DNA of 64,000 bases from Chryseobacterium indicum. GTDB lineage: Bacteria; Bacteroidota; Bacteroidia; Flavobacteriales; Weeksellaceae. Below the pieces are notes generated by a model. The model made no database searches, was not told where the DNA came from, and worked only from the letters and a program-made list of their open reading frames with translations. Of the stretch, positions 9,980 through 18,629 are shown piece after piece. The position numbers and the translations under genes are program-made. Position 1 is the stretch's first letter, and each line of letters begins with the position of its first letter. The stretch covers positions 372,001 through 436,000 of the forward strand of contig NZ_JACSGT010000001.1 of assembly GCF_021504595.1 (NCBI RefSeq). Reading direction: 5' to 3'.

Positions 9980-10972
9980 ATGAAAGTCACTTTTTTTCTT
10001 AGATTCCCCAACCCTAAATTCTTGAGCATAGAAAAGCTATTTTCTATACTGAATACAGAAATGATAAAAAAAGGGATTGATACAAAAAATGTTTATGAAG
10101 TAGATCCAAACTTTTCACTTTCAGGATTTATAAAAACCAATCTTTTTTTCAAAAAAAATCAAAGTGAAATAAATCATATTACGGGAGCTATACACTGGTC
10201 TGTTTTTTTACTTAAAAGAAAGAATACAGTTCTTACCATACATGATGCAGGAAATATTTCAGAACTCAGTGGGGTGAAAAAATCTTTTTTTAAACTTCTT
10301 TGGTTTTATTTACCATTGAAAAAATTAAAATATGTAACGGTAATTTCTGAAAAAACGAAAAAGGAATTAGTGGCATTTTTTCCCTGGGCAGAAAGTAAAA
10401 TAACGGTAATACCCAATTGTCTCACCATACCCTATCAGGATTTCGAAAAACCGGCTAATTCCAAACCGGTAATTCTGGCAGTGGGATATTATCCTAAAAA
10501 AAATCTTGACAGAATTTTACAGGCTATTATTGGTATTGATGTTAAAATAATCATCATTGGTTTGCTATCTCCAGAAAGAATAAAATTTTTACAGGAAAAT
10601 AATATTGATTATGTTAACTTTGAACGAGCGAGCGAAGATGAATTAATTCAAGCTTATAAAGATTCGGATATTTTGTGTTTTCCTTCATTATACGAAGGTT
10701 TTGGGTTGCCTATATTAGAAGCTCAGGCTATGAAATGTTGTGTAATTACCTCTAATATCAGTCCGATGAAAGAAGTTGCCGGAGATGGTGCCATTCTCGT
10801 AAATCCAAATTCAATGGAAGAAATAAGAAAAGCAATTAATGATATAATTTCAGATCAGGGATTAAAAAATAAATTGTTAGAGTTAGGACAACAAAATGTA
10901 ATAAAATATCATCCCGAAGTAATAGCAGAGCAGTACATTAATTATTATAAAATGATTTTAAACAATAAATAG
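9980..10972 (+). CDS. Glycosyltransferase family 4
   Basis: A 330-residue GT-B fold enzyme. The C-terminal donor-binding half is clear: VILAVGYYPKKNLDRIL (about 160-177), then SLYEGFGLPILEAQAM (about 238-253), with the conserved E-x7-E pair of GT4 enzymes. A histidine-containing acceptor-side segment (VLTIHDAG) is near residue 83. It is predicted to be retaining and to use a nucleotide sugar at the inner face of the membrane. Six bp separate it from the EpsG-like gene. Specificity is not readable. Confidence 0.85.
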   Translation: MKVTFFLRFPNPKFLSIEKLFSILNTEMIKKGIDTKNVYEVDPNFSLSGFIKTNLFFKKNQSEINHITGAIHWSVFLLKRKNTVLTIHDAGNISELSGVKKSFFKLLWFYLPLKKLKYVTVISEKTKKELVAFFPWAESKITVIPNCLTIPYQDFEKPANSKPVILAVGYYPKKNLDRILQAIIGIDVKIIIIGLLSPERIKFLQENNIDYVNFERASEDELIQAYKDSDILCFPSLYEGFGLPILEAQAMKCCVITSNISPMKEVAGDGAILVNPNSMEEIRKAINDIISDQGLKNKLLELGQQNVIKYHPEVIAEQYINYYKMILNNK

Positions 10973-11017
10973 TCTTCTGCTGTCTCTAAGAAAGATCAAC
11001 CAAGCTTAAAAATAGAA

Positions 11018-11536
11018 ATGAACACTAAAATTTTATACATATATAATATAATAAGATTGTTTTTACCAGAAACAAGCTTGTTCAGTCTTAAAAATAAAAT
11101 ACTTAGATTAGCTGGTGCCAAAATTGGAAACAATGTAAGAATTTGCTCTTCTGTGAAAATTTTAGGAGATGGTGACCTGGAAATTGGTGATAATGTGTGG
11201 ATAGGAATTAGTACATTAATTGTCAGTTCAAAATCAAGGCAAAATCCAAACACAAAAATTACAATTGGAAGTAACATAGATATTGCTCCAAGAGTATATA
11301 TTGGAACCGGAACACATGTTATAGATATTAATTCGGAAAATATAGCAGGAGAGGGGATAAGCTATGATATCACGATAGAAAACGGATGTTGGATTTGTGC
11401 AGAATCAACACTCTTACCTGGAGTTAAAATTGGTTCTAAAACAATTGTTGCTGCTAAAACTCTGGTTAATAAAGATTTATTAGAAAATTCTGTTTATGCG
11501 GGAATCCCTGCCAAATTTATCAAATACGTTAAGTAA
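11018..11536 (+). CDS. Hexapeptide-repeat acyltransferase (WcaF/LbH type)
   Basis: A 172-residue left-handed beta-helix protein. Isoleucine/valine-led hexapeptide repeats run from about residue 30 to 150 (GAKIGNNVRI, LEIGDNVWIG, ITIGSNIDI, VKIGSKTIVAA), interrupted by a loop with GTGTHVID that holds the likely catalytic histidine. The C-terminal SVYAGIPAKFIKYV is the standard end of WcaF/maltose-acetyltransferase-like proteins. It likely O-acetylates a sugar of the polysaccharide. It lies 45 bp after one transferase gene and 40 bp before another. Confidence 0.85.
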   Translation: MNTKILYIYNIIRLFLPETSLFSLKNKILRLAGAKIGNNVRICSSVKILGDGDLEIGDNVWIGISTLIVSSKSRQNPNTKITIGSNIDIAPRVYIGTGTHVIDINSENIAGEGISYDITIENGCWICAESTLLPGVKIGSKTIVAAKTLVNKDLLENSVYAGIPAKFIKYVK

Positions 11537-11576
11537 TTTTAAATAATGAATATCTTTAAACAAAAATTGCAGTAAA

Positions 11577-12605
11577 ATGAAAGCAGTTTTCTTAATTATT
11601 GACTATGTTCCTCATCAGGAAAACACGATAAAAAAATTAATTGAAAAAACGGATTGTAAAGTTTTGGCTTTTCACGCGGCTCTTTTTGAAAAAACGGTTC
11701 CCGAGATAAAAAATTTTGAAACCCATCAGTATAATCAGTTTACCAAAGAAGACATTTTAAAAAAAATAAAAGATTTTCAACCAGATTTTATTGTTACCGC
11801 AGGCTGGATGATTAAAGAATTTATTTGGGTTTGTAAACAGATTACAAAAGTGGGAAAAATACCTGTAATTGCACAATCAGATACTCCGTGGTATGGGAAA
11901 ATTACTCAAAAGATTAATAGTGCTATCAGTCCGTTTCACCTTTCAAAAGCTTTCACTCATTTATGGGTTGCCGGTTATTATCAATACGAATATGCACGAA
12001 AGTTAGGCTTCGATAATAACAAAATACTTCTCAATTCATTAAGTGCCGACGTTGACCTTTTCAATAGAGTCAATATTGAAGAAAAAAAGAAGAGCTATCC
12101 TAAAAATTTACTGTTTATCGGTAGGTTTTCAGAAGAAAAAGGAATAAAAGAATTGTTAAACGCATGGAAAGATATTCAGGATAAAAAAAAATGGAACTTG
12201 GTTCTTGTCGGCAGAGGAGATATGAAAGACGAAATCAGCAAGCATAATGATATCATAGTAAAAGATTACATGAGTCAGGAAAATTTATTACTTGAAATGC
12301 AAAATTCCGGTGCTTTCATTTTACCATCTACTTTTGAACCGTGGGCGTTAGTTTTACACGAGGCAGCTTCAGCCGGTTTACCAATTATCTGTACTGATGT
12401 TTGCGGTGCATCTCCCCACTTTGTAATTAACAATTATAACGGCTATAAAGTAAAGCCAGATACAACGTTACTAAAAAATGCTATTGAGAAACTCATCAGT
12501 AAAACAGATGAAGAACTTCTTAATTTTTCTTACAATAGCAGAATTTTAGGTAACTCTATAACGCAGGATACATCAATAGCAAATTTATTACAGGTAATTT
12601 CATGA
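11577..12605 (+). CDS. Glycosyltransferase family 4
   Basis: A 342-residue GT-B enzyme. The donor half starts at NLLFIGRFSEEKGIKELL (about 179-196) and contains ILPSTFEPWALVLHEAASAG (about 253-272), where Glu259 and the later Glu match the GT4 E-x7-E pair; a PWALVL form is common in the transferases of amino-sugar loci. It ends in an ATGA overlap with the next transferase, so the two are probably translated together. Function is addition of one sugar residue; donor unknown. Confidence 0.85.
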   Translation: MKAVFLIIDYVPHQENTIKKLIEKTDCKVLAFHAALFEKTVPEIKNFETHQYNQFTKEDILKKIKDFQPDFIVTAGWMIKEFIWVCKQITKVGKIPVIAQSDTPWYGKITQKINSAISPFHLSKAFTHLWVAGYYQYEYARKLGFDNNKILLNSLSADVDLFNRVNIEEKKKSYPKNLLFIGRFSEEKGIKELLNAWKDIQDKKKWNLVLVGRGDMKDEISKHNDIIVKDYMSQENLLLEMQNSGAFILPSTFEPWALVLHEAASAGLPIICTDVCGASPHFVINNYNGYKVKPDTTLLKNAIEKLISKTDEELLNFSYNSRILGNSITQDTSIANLLQVIS

Positions 12606-13609
12606 TACTAATAGACGCATTATACATCAACAACAGCGGTGGGAAAGTCCTGTTAGATTATCTTATTGAAGAACTGGAGAAAACCGATAAAGAAGTTTTT
12701 TATCTTTTGGATGAACGTATTCAGAAAGAAAAATTACAGTTAAAAAAAAATAAAGTAATATACTTAAAGGCTTCTTTAATAAAAAGAAGAAACTTCTACA
12801 AAGAAAATAAAAATAAGTTTTCTTCGATACTGTGTTTCGGAAATCTTCCTCCTAATATTAAAACTTCCGCTAAAGTTTATACCTACTTTCATCAGCTGTT
12901 ATTTTTGGATCTTCCAAAAGAAATGTCTTTTATAAGTAAAAAGATATACTACATCAAAACACGTTTTCTGAATGCTTTCAAAAAAAATACAGATTACTGG
13001 CTGGTTCAGACAGAGTTGGTTAAAGAAAAACTGTCAAAAAAATATGCGATTCCGGAAAGTAATATTTTGGTCATTCCCTTTTATCCTCCTTTCACTTCAG
13101 AAGTTAAAACAAATATCAGAAAAGAGCATCAGTATATTTACGTCAGCAATGTTTCAAAACACAAAAATCATCTTAGGCTGATTGAAGGATTTGCGAAATT
13201 TTATGATAAACACAAAAAAGGAAAACTCATTCTAACGATTCCTGATGATGCTTCTGAAATATTAAATTCAATTAATGTAAAAGTAAATCAGGGATATCCT
13301 GTTGAAAATATTGGATTCGTAGATCGAAATTCTTTATGCCAATTATACACAGAATCAGAATATCACATATTCCCATCCCTTACGGAAAGTTTCGGTCTAG
13401 GCTTAGTGGAAGCTATAGAAAACGGCTGTAAGATTATCGGTGCAGATTTACCTTATACCTATGCAGTCTGCAAGCCAAGTCTGGTTTTTAATCCTTTAGA
13501 AGTAGATTCTATTACTGAAGCATTATCACTATCTTTGCAAAAAAATACAATAAACTCAGAGTCTAAAGTAAAGAATGAAATCAATACATTAATTTCTTTA
13601 CTGCATTAA
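12602..13609 (+). CDS. Glycosyltransferase family 1/4
   Basis: A 335-residue protein with an N-terminal NSGGKVLLDYL segment (about 11-21), seen in GT1-like transferases. The C-terminal half shows YIYVSNVSKHKNHLRLIEGF (about 178-197) and FPSLTESFGLGLVEAIENG (about 258-276), with the expected glutamates. It overlaps the preceding transferase by 4 bp and ends 10 bp before the fnlA-like gene. A promoter-like TATCTTTG lies inside its 3' end. Likely one of five cytoplasmic transferases that build the repeat unit. Confidence 0.82.
   Translation: MILIDALYINNSGGKVLLDYLIEELEKTDKEVFYLLDERIQKEKLQLKKNKVIYLKASLIKRRNFYKENKNKFSSILCFGNLPPNIKTSAKVYTYFHQLLFLDLPKEMSFISKKIYYIKTRFLNAFKKNTDYWLVQTELVKEKLSKKYAIPESNILVIPFYPPFTSEVKTNIRKEHQYIYVSNVSKHKNHLRLIEGFAKFYDKHKKGKLILTIPDDASEILNSINVKVNQGYPVENIGFVDRNSLCQLYTESEYHIFPSLTESFGLGLVEAIENGCKIIGADLPYTYAVCKPSLVFNPLEVDSITEALSLSLQKNTINSESKVKNEINTLISLLH
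13530..13537 (+). promoter_or_regulatory. Possible internal promoter box TATCTTTG before fnlA
   Basis: TATCTTTGC lies in the 3' end of the transferase gene, 83 nt before the fnlA start. The downstream context (CAAAAAAATACAA) resembles that of the box before fnlC at 16261. Coding constraint could also explain it. Confidence 0.3.
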
Positions 13610-13619
13610 AATATAAATT

Positions 13620-14654
13620 ATGGAAATACAGAATAAAGTCCTTCTTATCACAGGTGGAACAGGTTCATTCGGAACGGCTGTTTTAAGAAAATTCATCAAT
13701 ACAGACCACTTCAGAGAAATCCGTATTTTTTCCCGTGACGAGAAAAAGCAGGATGATATGAGAAACCAGTTTAGAAGCGATAAACTGAAATTCTATATCG
13801 GGGATGTAAGAGATTACAGAAGTGTAGAACCTGCAATGAGAGGAGTAGACTATGTATTTCATGCCGCAGCTTTAAAGCAGGTGCCTTCCTGCGAATTTTT
13901 CCCGATGCAGGCTGTAAAAACCAATGTGGAAGGAACTCAAAACGTAATCGATGCCGCTGCAAAAAATAATGTGAAAAAAGTAATCTGTCTAAGTACAGAC
14001 AAAGCTGCATACCCTATCAATGCAATGGGAATTTCCAAAGCAATGATGGAAAAAGTAGCGGTTGCCGCATCACGTAATCTGGAAAACACAACAGTTTGCC
14101 TTACAAGATATGGAAACGTAATGGCTTCAAGAGGATCGGTAATTCCGTTATTTGTAAAACAGATTAAAAATGGCGAATCCATTACCATTACAGATCCGAG
14201 TATGACAAGATTCTTAATGTCGTTAGAGGAAGCGGTAGATTTAGTTCTTTTTGCTTTCGAACACGGAAACTCAGGAGACCTTTTCGTTAATAAAGCGCCT
14301 GCAGGAACTATCGGAGATCTTGCTCAGGCTTTGAAAGAAATGTTTAAAGCCGATAATCCGGTAAAAGTAATCGGAACGAGACACGGTGAAAAACTCTACG
14401 AAACTCTTTGTACGCGTGAAGAGATGCTGAAAGCCGAAGATATGGGAGATTTTTACAGAATCCCTGCCGATAACAGAGATCTTAATTACGCACAGTATTT
14501 TTCAGAAGGGGTAGAAGATATTTCCAAAATAGAAGACTACCATTCTCACAATACAAAACAGGAAGATGTTGAAGGAATGAAAAAACTTTTATTAAAACTC
14601 CCTTTAATCAGAAAAGAGGTTTTAGGAGAAGATATAATGCAATATCCTGATTAA
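13620..14654 (+). CDS. fnlA: UDP-GlcNAc 4,6-dehydratase / 5-epimerase (FnlA/CapE/WbjB)
   Basis: A 344-residue soluble short-chain dehydrogenase. The NAD motif TGGTGSFG is at about 10-17, and IFSRDEKKQDDMRNQF (about 36-51) is characteristic of the FnlA/CapE/WbjB group. The usual YxxxK is replaced by MGISK (about 138-142), as in the inverting dehydratases of this group. The enzyme starts UDP-N-acetyl-L-fucosamine synthesis by dehydrating UDP-GlcNAc with inversion at C5. The partner genes fnlB and fnlC lie just downstream, with a cupin gene inserted between. Base composition is clearly richer in GC than in the flippase and polymerase genes upstream. Confidence 0.93.
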   Translation: MEIQNKVLLITGGTGSFGTAVLRKFINTDHFREIRIFSRDEKKQDDMRNQFRSDKLKFYIGDVRDYRSVEPAMRGVDYVFHAAALKQVPSCEFFPMQAVKTNVEGTQNVIDAAAKNNVKKVICLSTDKAAYPINAMGISKAMMEKVAVAASRNLENTTVCLTRYGNVMASRGSVIPLFVKQIKNGESITITDPSMTRFLMSLEEAVDLVLFAFEHGNSGDLFVNKAPAGTIGDLAQALKEMFKADNPVKVIGTRHGEKLYETLCTREEMLKAEDMGDFYRIPADNRDLNYAQYFSEGVEDISKIEDYHSHNTKQEDVEGMKKLLLKLPLIRKEVLGEDIMQYPD

Positions 14655-14662
14655 TTTTTATT

Positions 14663-15091
14663 ATGGCTATTCCTGAAATTATAAAAGGAGGAAAATATTC
14701 TGACGAAAGAGGCAGTTTGTTTTTTAACAATAATTTTGATGTTTCGGTAATTAAAAGAATATACTGTATCGAAAATAAAGATGCAGATTTTATAAGAGGC
14801 TGGACAGGTCACAAAACTGAACAGCGATGGTTCTCTGCATTACAGGGAATCTTTATCATACGATTAATAAAAATTGATCATTGGGAAACACCCTCAAAAG
14901 ATTCAGAAATTTTGGAATTTGAACTTCATGCAGATCAGTTGGATATTCTTCATATTCCACAAGGATATGCAAGTGCCATTCAATCTAAAATAACAGGATC
15001 AAAATTATTGGTAATGGCAGATTATGCTTTGGGAGAAATAGAAGATGATTATCGGTTTTCTATTGATTACTTTAAAAATTTACAGCAATGA
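14663..15091 (+). CDS. Cupin-fold sugar epimerase/isomerase (RmlC/FdtA-like)
   Basis: A 142-residue single-domain protein. The segment VSVIKRIYCIENKDADFIRG (about 27-46), then GHKTEQRWFSALQGIFIIRL (about 49-68) and LDILHIPQGYASAIQ (about 93-107), matches the beta-barrel of RmlC and of FdtA-type ketoisomerases. It stands between fnlA and fnlB and overlaps fnlB by 4 bp, so it probably works in L-FucNAc synthesis or modifies a neighbouring keto sugar. It is shorter than RmlC. The actual reaction is uncertain. Confidence 0.7.
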   Translation: MAIPEIIKGGKYSDERGSLFFNNNFDVSVIKRIYCIENKDADFIRGWTGHKTEQRWFSALQGIFIIRLIKIDHWETPSKDSEILEFELHADQLDILHIPQGYASAIQSKITGSKLLVMADYALGEIEDDYRFSIDYFKNLQQ

Positions 15092-16206
15092 AAAAAGTAG
15101 GAATTACCGGACAAAACGGCTTCGTTGGTTCGCATTTATATAACACTTTGGGCTTACAGCCTGAAAAATTTGAAAGAATTTCTTTCGAAAGAGATTTTTT
15201 CGACTCTCCTGAAAAACTAGACGACTTTGTGAAGCAATGTGATGTTATTGTACATCTTGCAGCCATGAACCGCCATCCCGATCCTGAAGTTATTTTTAAT
15301 AATAACGTCGAATTGGCTAAAAAACTAAAGAGTTCTCTGGAAAGAACAGGATCAAAAGCACACGTTCTTTTCTCATCCTCTTCTCAGGAAGAAAGAGATA
15401 ATCTGTACGGTAAATCTAAAAAAGAAGGCAGGGAATTATTTGCAGACTGGGCAAAAAACAATGGAGGTAAATTTACAGGGATGATTATTCCTAACGTTTT
15501 CGGGCCTTTTGGAAAACCGAATTACAATTCTTTCATCGCAACATTCTGTCATAAACTTACCCACGGCGAAAATCCTGTGATTGATAATGACGGAGAAGTA
15601 AAACTGATCTATGTCGGAGAACTTGTGCAGGAAATTATCAATCAGATTGAAGTTGCAGAAACCAACGAATTATACGAAGTTCCTCATACATCCGTAAATA
15701 AAGTATCTGAAGTTTTAGCTAAACTTGAAAATTACAAAAAACTGTATTTTGATAACGGAGAAATTCCGGTGTTGGAAACGAAATTCGATCTCAATCTTTT
15801 CAATACATTCCGCTGCTATTTTGATATTAAAAATCATTATCCCGTAAAATTTACACAGCACACCGATCCGAGAGGAGCTTTTGTGGAAGTAATTCGTTTG
15901 GGAATCGGCGGACAGTGTTCTTTTTCCACTACCGTTCCGGGAATTACCAGAGGAAACCATTTTCATACAAGAAAAATCGAAAGATTTGCGGTAATTAAAG
16001 GCAAAGCTCTTATTCAATTAAGAAAAATAGACAGCGATGAGGTTCTGGATTTTTATTTAGACGGAAACGAACCCGCTTATGTAGATATGCCGATTTGGTA
16101 TACCCACAATATTAAAAACATCGGAGAAGAAGAACTATACACTATTTTCTGGATCAATGAACCCTTTAATCCCGAAGATTCAGATACCTATTTTGTGGAA
16201 GTTTAA
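15088..16206 (+). CDS. fnlB: UDP-2-acetamido-2,6-dideoxy-hexulose reductase with cupin domain (FnlB/CapF/WbjC)
   Basis: This 372-residue protein has two domains. An N-terminal short-chain reductase starts GITGQNGFVGSHLY and keeps the YGKSKKEG form of YxxxK (about 110-117). A C-terminal cupin runs from about residue 245 (FTQHTDPRGAFVEVIR) and contains GNHFHTRKIERF, the expected metal site. This bipartite build is specific to CapF/FnlB/WbjC, which epimerises and reduces the FnlA product to UDP-2-acetamido-2,6-dideoxy-L-talose. Length equals that of CapF. Confidence 0.92.
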   Translation: MKKVGITGQNGFVGSHLYNTLGLQPEKFERISFERDFFDSPEKLDDFVKQCDVIVHLAAMNRHPDPEVIFNNNVELAKKLKSSLERTGSKAHVLFSSSSQEERDNLYGKSKKEGRELFADWAKNNGGKFTGMIIPNVFGPFGKPNYNSFIATFCHKLTHGENPVIDNDGEVKLIYVGELVQEIINQIEVAETNELYEVPHTSVNKVSEVLAKLENYKKLYFDNGEIPVLETKFDLNLFNTFRCYFDIKNHYPVKFTQHTDPRGAFVEVIRLGIGGQCSFSTTVPGITRGNHFHTRKIERFAVIKGKALIQLRKIDSDEVLDFYLDGNEPAYVDMPIWYTHNIKNIGEEELYTIFWINEPFNPEDSDTYFVEV

Positions 16207-16260
16207 TAATATTTAATTATAAACTTAACGGGCTTCTCCAATAAACAGACATTAAAAATT

Positions 16261-16268
16261 TATCTTTG
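16261..16268 (+). promoter_or_regulatory. Promoter box TATCTTTG before fnlC
   Basis: A perfect TAnnTTTG box in the 81-bp gap between fnlB and fnlC, 20 nt before the ATG. Most other gaps in the locus are a few bp, so this larger gap with a promoter box suggests separate expression of fnlC and the genes behind it. Confidence 0.5.
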
Positions 16269-16287
16269 CAAAGGCAAAAAAAATACA

Positions 16288-17424
16288 ATGAAAAAACTAA
16301 AAGTAATGACGGTTGTAGGAACACGACCGGAAATCATTAGACTATCAAGAGTATTATCAGCTTTGGATGCTTCCGAAGCCGTTGAACATATTATCGTCCA
16401 TACAGGTCAAAACTACGATTACGAGCTGAACCAGATCTTTTTTGAAGACTTGGGACTTCGCAAACCGGATTATTTTCTGGAAGCAGCAGGTAAAACAGCA
16501 ACAGAAACAGTGGGGAATATTTTAATTAAAATAGATCCTTTGCTTGAAGAATTGCAGCCTGAAGCATTTTTGGTTTTAGGAGATACCAATTCTTGTCTTT
16601 GTGCCATTCCTGCCAAGAAAAGACAGATTCCGATTTTCCATATGGAAGCTGGAAACAGATGTTTCGATCAGCGGGTTCCGGAAGAAACCAACAGGAAAAT
16701 TGTAGATCACACTGCAGATATTAATTTAACGTATTCAGACATCGCAAGAGAATATCTTTTAAGAGAAGGTCTTCCTGCAGACAGAATCATCAAAACGGGT
16801 TCTCCTATGTTTGAAGTGCTGAATCATTATCTTCCTCAGATCGAAAGTTCAGATGTTTTAAGCCGTCTGAATTTAGAAGAAGGAAAATATTTTGTGGTAT
16901 CATCCCACAGAGAAGAAAATATTAATTCTGAGAAAAACTTCAACGGATTAATAGAAAGTTTAAATGCCATTGCAGAAAAATTTGGCTATCCGATCATTGT
17001 TTCCACACACCCGAGAACCAGAAATATGATCGATAAAAAGCAGGTTGAGGTAAGACCGGAAATTCAGTTCTTAAAACCGCTTGGATTCCACGATTATAAT
17101 GCGTTACAGATGAGAAGTTATGCGGTTTTATCAGATTCAGGAACTATTTCAGAGGAGTCTTCCATCTTAAATTTCCGTGCTTTAAATATCAGAGATGCAC
17201 ATGAAAGACCGGAAGCAATGGAAGAAGCATCCGTAATGATGGTGGGTTTATCTCCGGAAAGAATCTTACAGGGATTAACGCAGCTTCAGCAGCAGAAAGT
17301 AGGAACAGAAAGAAATTACAGACCGGTTTCAGATTATTCAATGCCGAATGTTTCAGAAAAAATGGTAAGAATTATTCTGAGTTATACGGATTACGTTAAC
17401 AGAGTTGTTTGGAGCAAAAAATAA
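16288..17424 (+). CDS. fnlC: UDP-N-acetyl-L-talosamine/fucosamine 2-epimerase (FnlC/CapG/WbjD)
   Basis: This 378-residue non-hydrolysing 2-epimerase belongs to the WecB superfamily. The motifs TVVGTRPEIIRLSRVL (about 8-23), HTGQNYDYELNQIFFEDL (about 38-55), HMEAGNRCFDQRVPEETNR (about 117-135) and SDSGTISEESSIL (about 279-291) cover the UDP-binding cleft. In this group the enzyme makes UDP-L-FucNAc as the last step after FnlA and FnlB. Its TAA stop shares one base with the ATG of the next transferase (TAATG), indicating coupling. Confidence 0.93.
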   Translation: MKKLKVMTVVGTRPEIIRLSRVLSALDASEAVEHIIVHTGQNYDYELNQIFFEDLGLRKPDYFLEAAGKTATETVGNILIKIDPLLEELQPEAFLVLGDTNSCLCAIPAKKRQIPIFHMEAGNRCFDQRVPEETNRKIVDHTADINLTYSDIAREYLLREGLPADRIIKTGSPMFEVLNHYLPQIESSDVLSRLNLEEGKYFVVSSHREENINSEKNFNGLIESLNAIAEKFGYPIIVSTHPRTRNMIDKKQVEVRPEIQFLKPLGFHDYNALQMRSYAVLSDSGTISEESSILNFRALNIRDAHERPEAMEEASVMMVGLSPERILQGLTQLQQQKVGTERNYRPVSDYSMPNVSEKMVRIILSYTDYVNRVVWSKK

Positions 17425-18629
17425 TGAAAAATCTCTGGATCGCAACCGAACTTTTTTATCCTGAAGAAACTTCAACTTCTTTTATACTCACAAAAATAGC
17501 AAACAGACTTTCGGAAAAGTATGATGTAAAAGTTGTTTGTGGAGATCCTGTGTATGACAAGCAAAAGAAAAGCAGTCATTTTAGTCTGGATTCCCGCGTA
17601 AATGTTCACAGAATAAAAGGATGGGGCGGAAACAAAAACAGTCTGTTGAGCAGATCTCTAAGATTTGTTTTTCTGTCTCTTTCTATCTTTTTTTATCTTT
17701 GGAAAAACGTTAAAAAGGGAGAAAAGGTTTTTATGGTTACGAATCCGGCGCCTTTAATTCTGCTTGTTTCAATCCTTAAAAGATTAAAAAAAATTGAATT
17801 AATTATTCTGGTTCATGATGTTTTTCCCGAAAATACCATCCCTGCCGGAATTATTAAATCTGAAAAGTCAGTATTATACAGAGTTCTCAGAAGTATTTTT
17901 GATAAAGCGTATTCAAAGGCTGATCTGCTGATTACATTAGGCAGAGATATGCAGCAAGTTATTGAAGCTAAAATCAGAAAATATAACCGCCATTCGAAAA
18001 TTGAGATCATTGAAAACTGGGGAGATACGGAAGGTATTTATCCGCTCTTGAAAGAAGAAGTACTTAATGACAATTCATCTTTAAAAGACAGGATCATTTT
18101 TCAGTATGCCGGAAATTTAGGAAGAGTTCAGGGATTAATTGAATTATTGCATATTATAAAACAAGTGAAAAACAATCGGCTGGTTTTTCATTTTGTCGGA
18201 GAAGGAGCTGTTAAGAATACGATGTTTGAATATGTAGAGGAAAATAAGCTGAAGAATGTTTTCTTTGACGGAGCTTATTCAAGAGAAGATCAGCTTCAGG
18301 TATTAAATAAGGCAGATGTATCATTTGTAAGTTTAGCGCCTAAAATGTTCGGATTGGGAGTTCCTTCAAAAACATACAATATTTTAGCTGCCGGAAAACC
18401 TGTTTTATATGTTGGAGAAAAAAACAGCGAAATAGATTTACTTTTAAAAGAAGAAAATATTGGGTATTCATTTCAGCATTTTGAAGAACAGAAAATTCTG
18501 GATTTTTTTAATTCTTTCGATGAAACGTCTGTTCAAGAATTAGAAATAATGAAACAAAAAGCAAGAAAAGTAGCAGAGGATAAATTTTCAGAAGAGATCA
18601 TACTGAATAAATTTTATAATATTATTTAA
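17424..18629 (+). CDS. Glycosyltransferase family 4, probable L-FucNAc transferase (WbuB-like)
   Basis: I place the start at 17424 in the TAATG overlap with fnlC, giving 401 residues from MKNLWIATELFYPEETSTS; a start 15 bp earlier is possible. The opening ..ELFYPEETSTSFILT is characteristic of WbuB-like transferases that accompany FnlABC. The donor half has QYAGNLGRVQGLIELL (about 230-245) and a KMFGLGVPSKTYNILAAGKP segment (about 313-332) with the conserved serine, lysine and glycine pattern. It likely transfers L-FucNAc to the lipid-linked first sugar. Activity is inferred from position and family. Confidence 0.82.
   Translation: MKNLWIATELFYPEETSTSFILTKIANRLSEKYDVKVVCGDPVYDKQKKSSHFSLDSRVNVHRIKGWGGNKNSLLSRSLRFVFLSLSIFFYLWKNVKKGEKVFMVTNPAPLILLVSILKRLKKIELIILVHDVFPENTIPAGIIKSEKSVLYRVLRSIFDKAYSKADLLITLGRDMQQVIEAKIRKYNRHSKIEIIENWGDTEGIYPLLKEEVLNDNSSLKDRIIFQYAGNLGRVQGLIELLHIIKQVKNNRLVFHFVGEGAVKNTMFEYVEENKLKNVFFDGAYSREDQLQVLNKADVSFVSLAPKMFGLGVPSKTYNILAAGKPVLYVGEKNSEIDLLLKEENIGYSFQHFEEQKILDFFNSFDETSVQELEIMKQKARKVAEDKFSEEIILNKFYNII

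Noticed and set aside
10996..11277. 93-residue minus-strand open frame over the acyltransferase start
   Set aside because: Antisense to clear hexapeptide repeats; no family or promoter.
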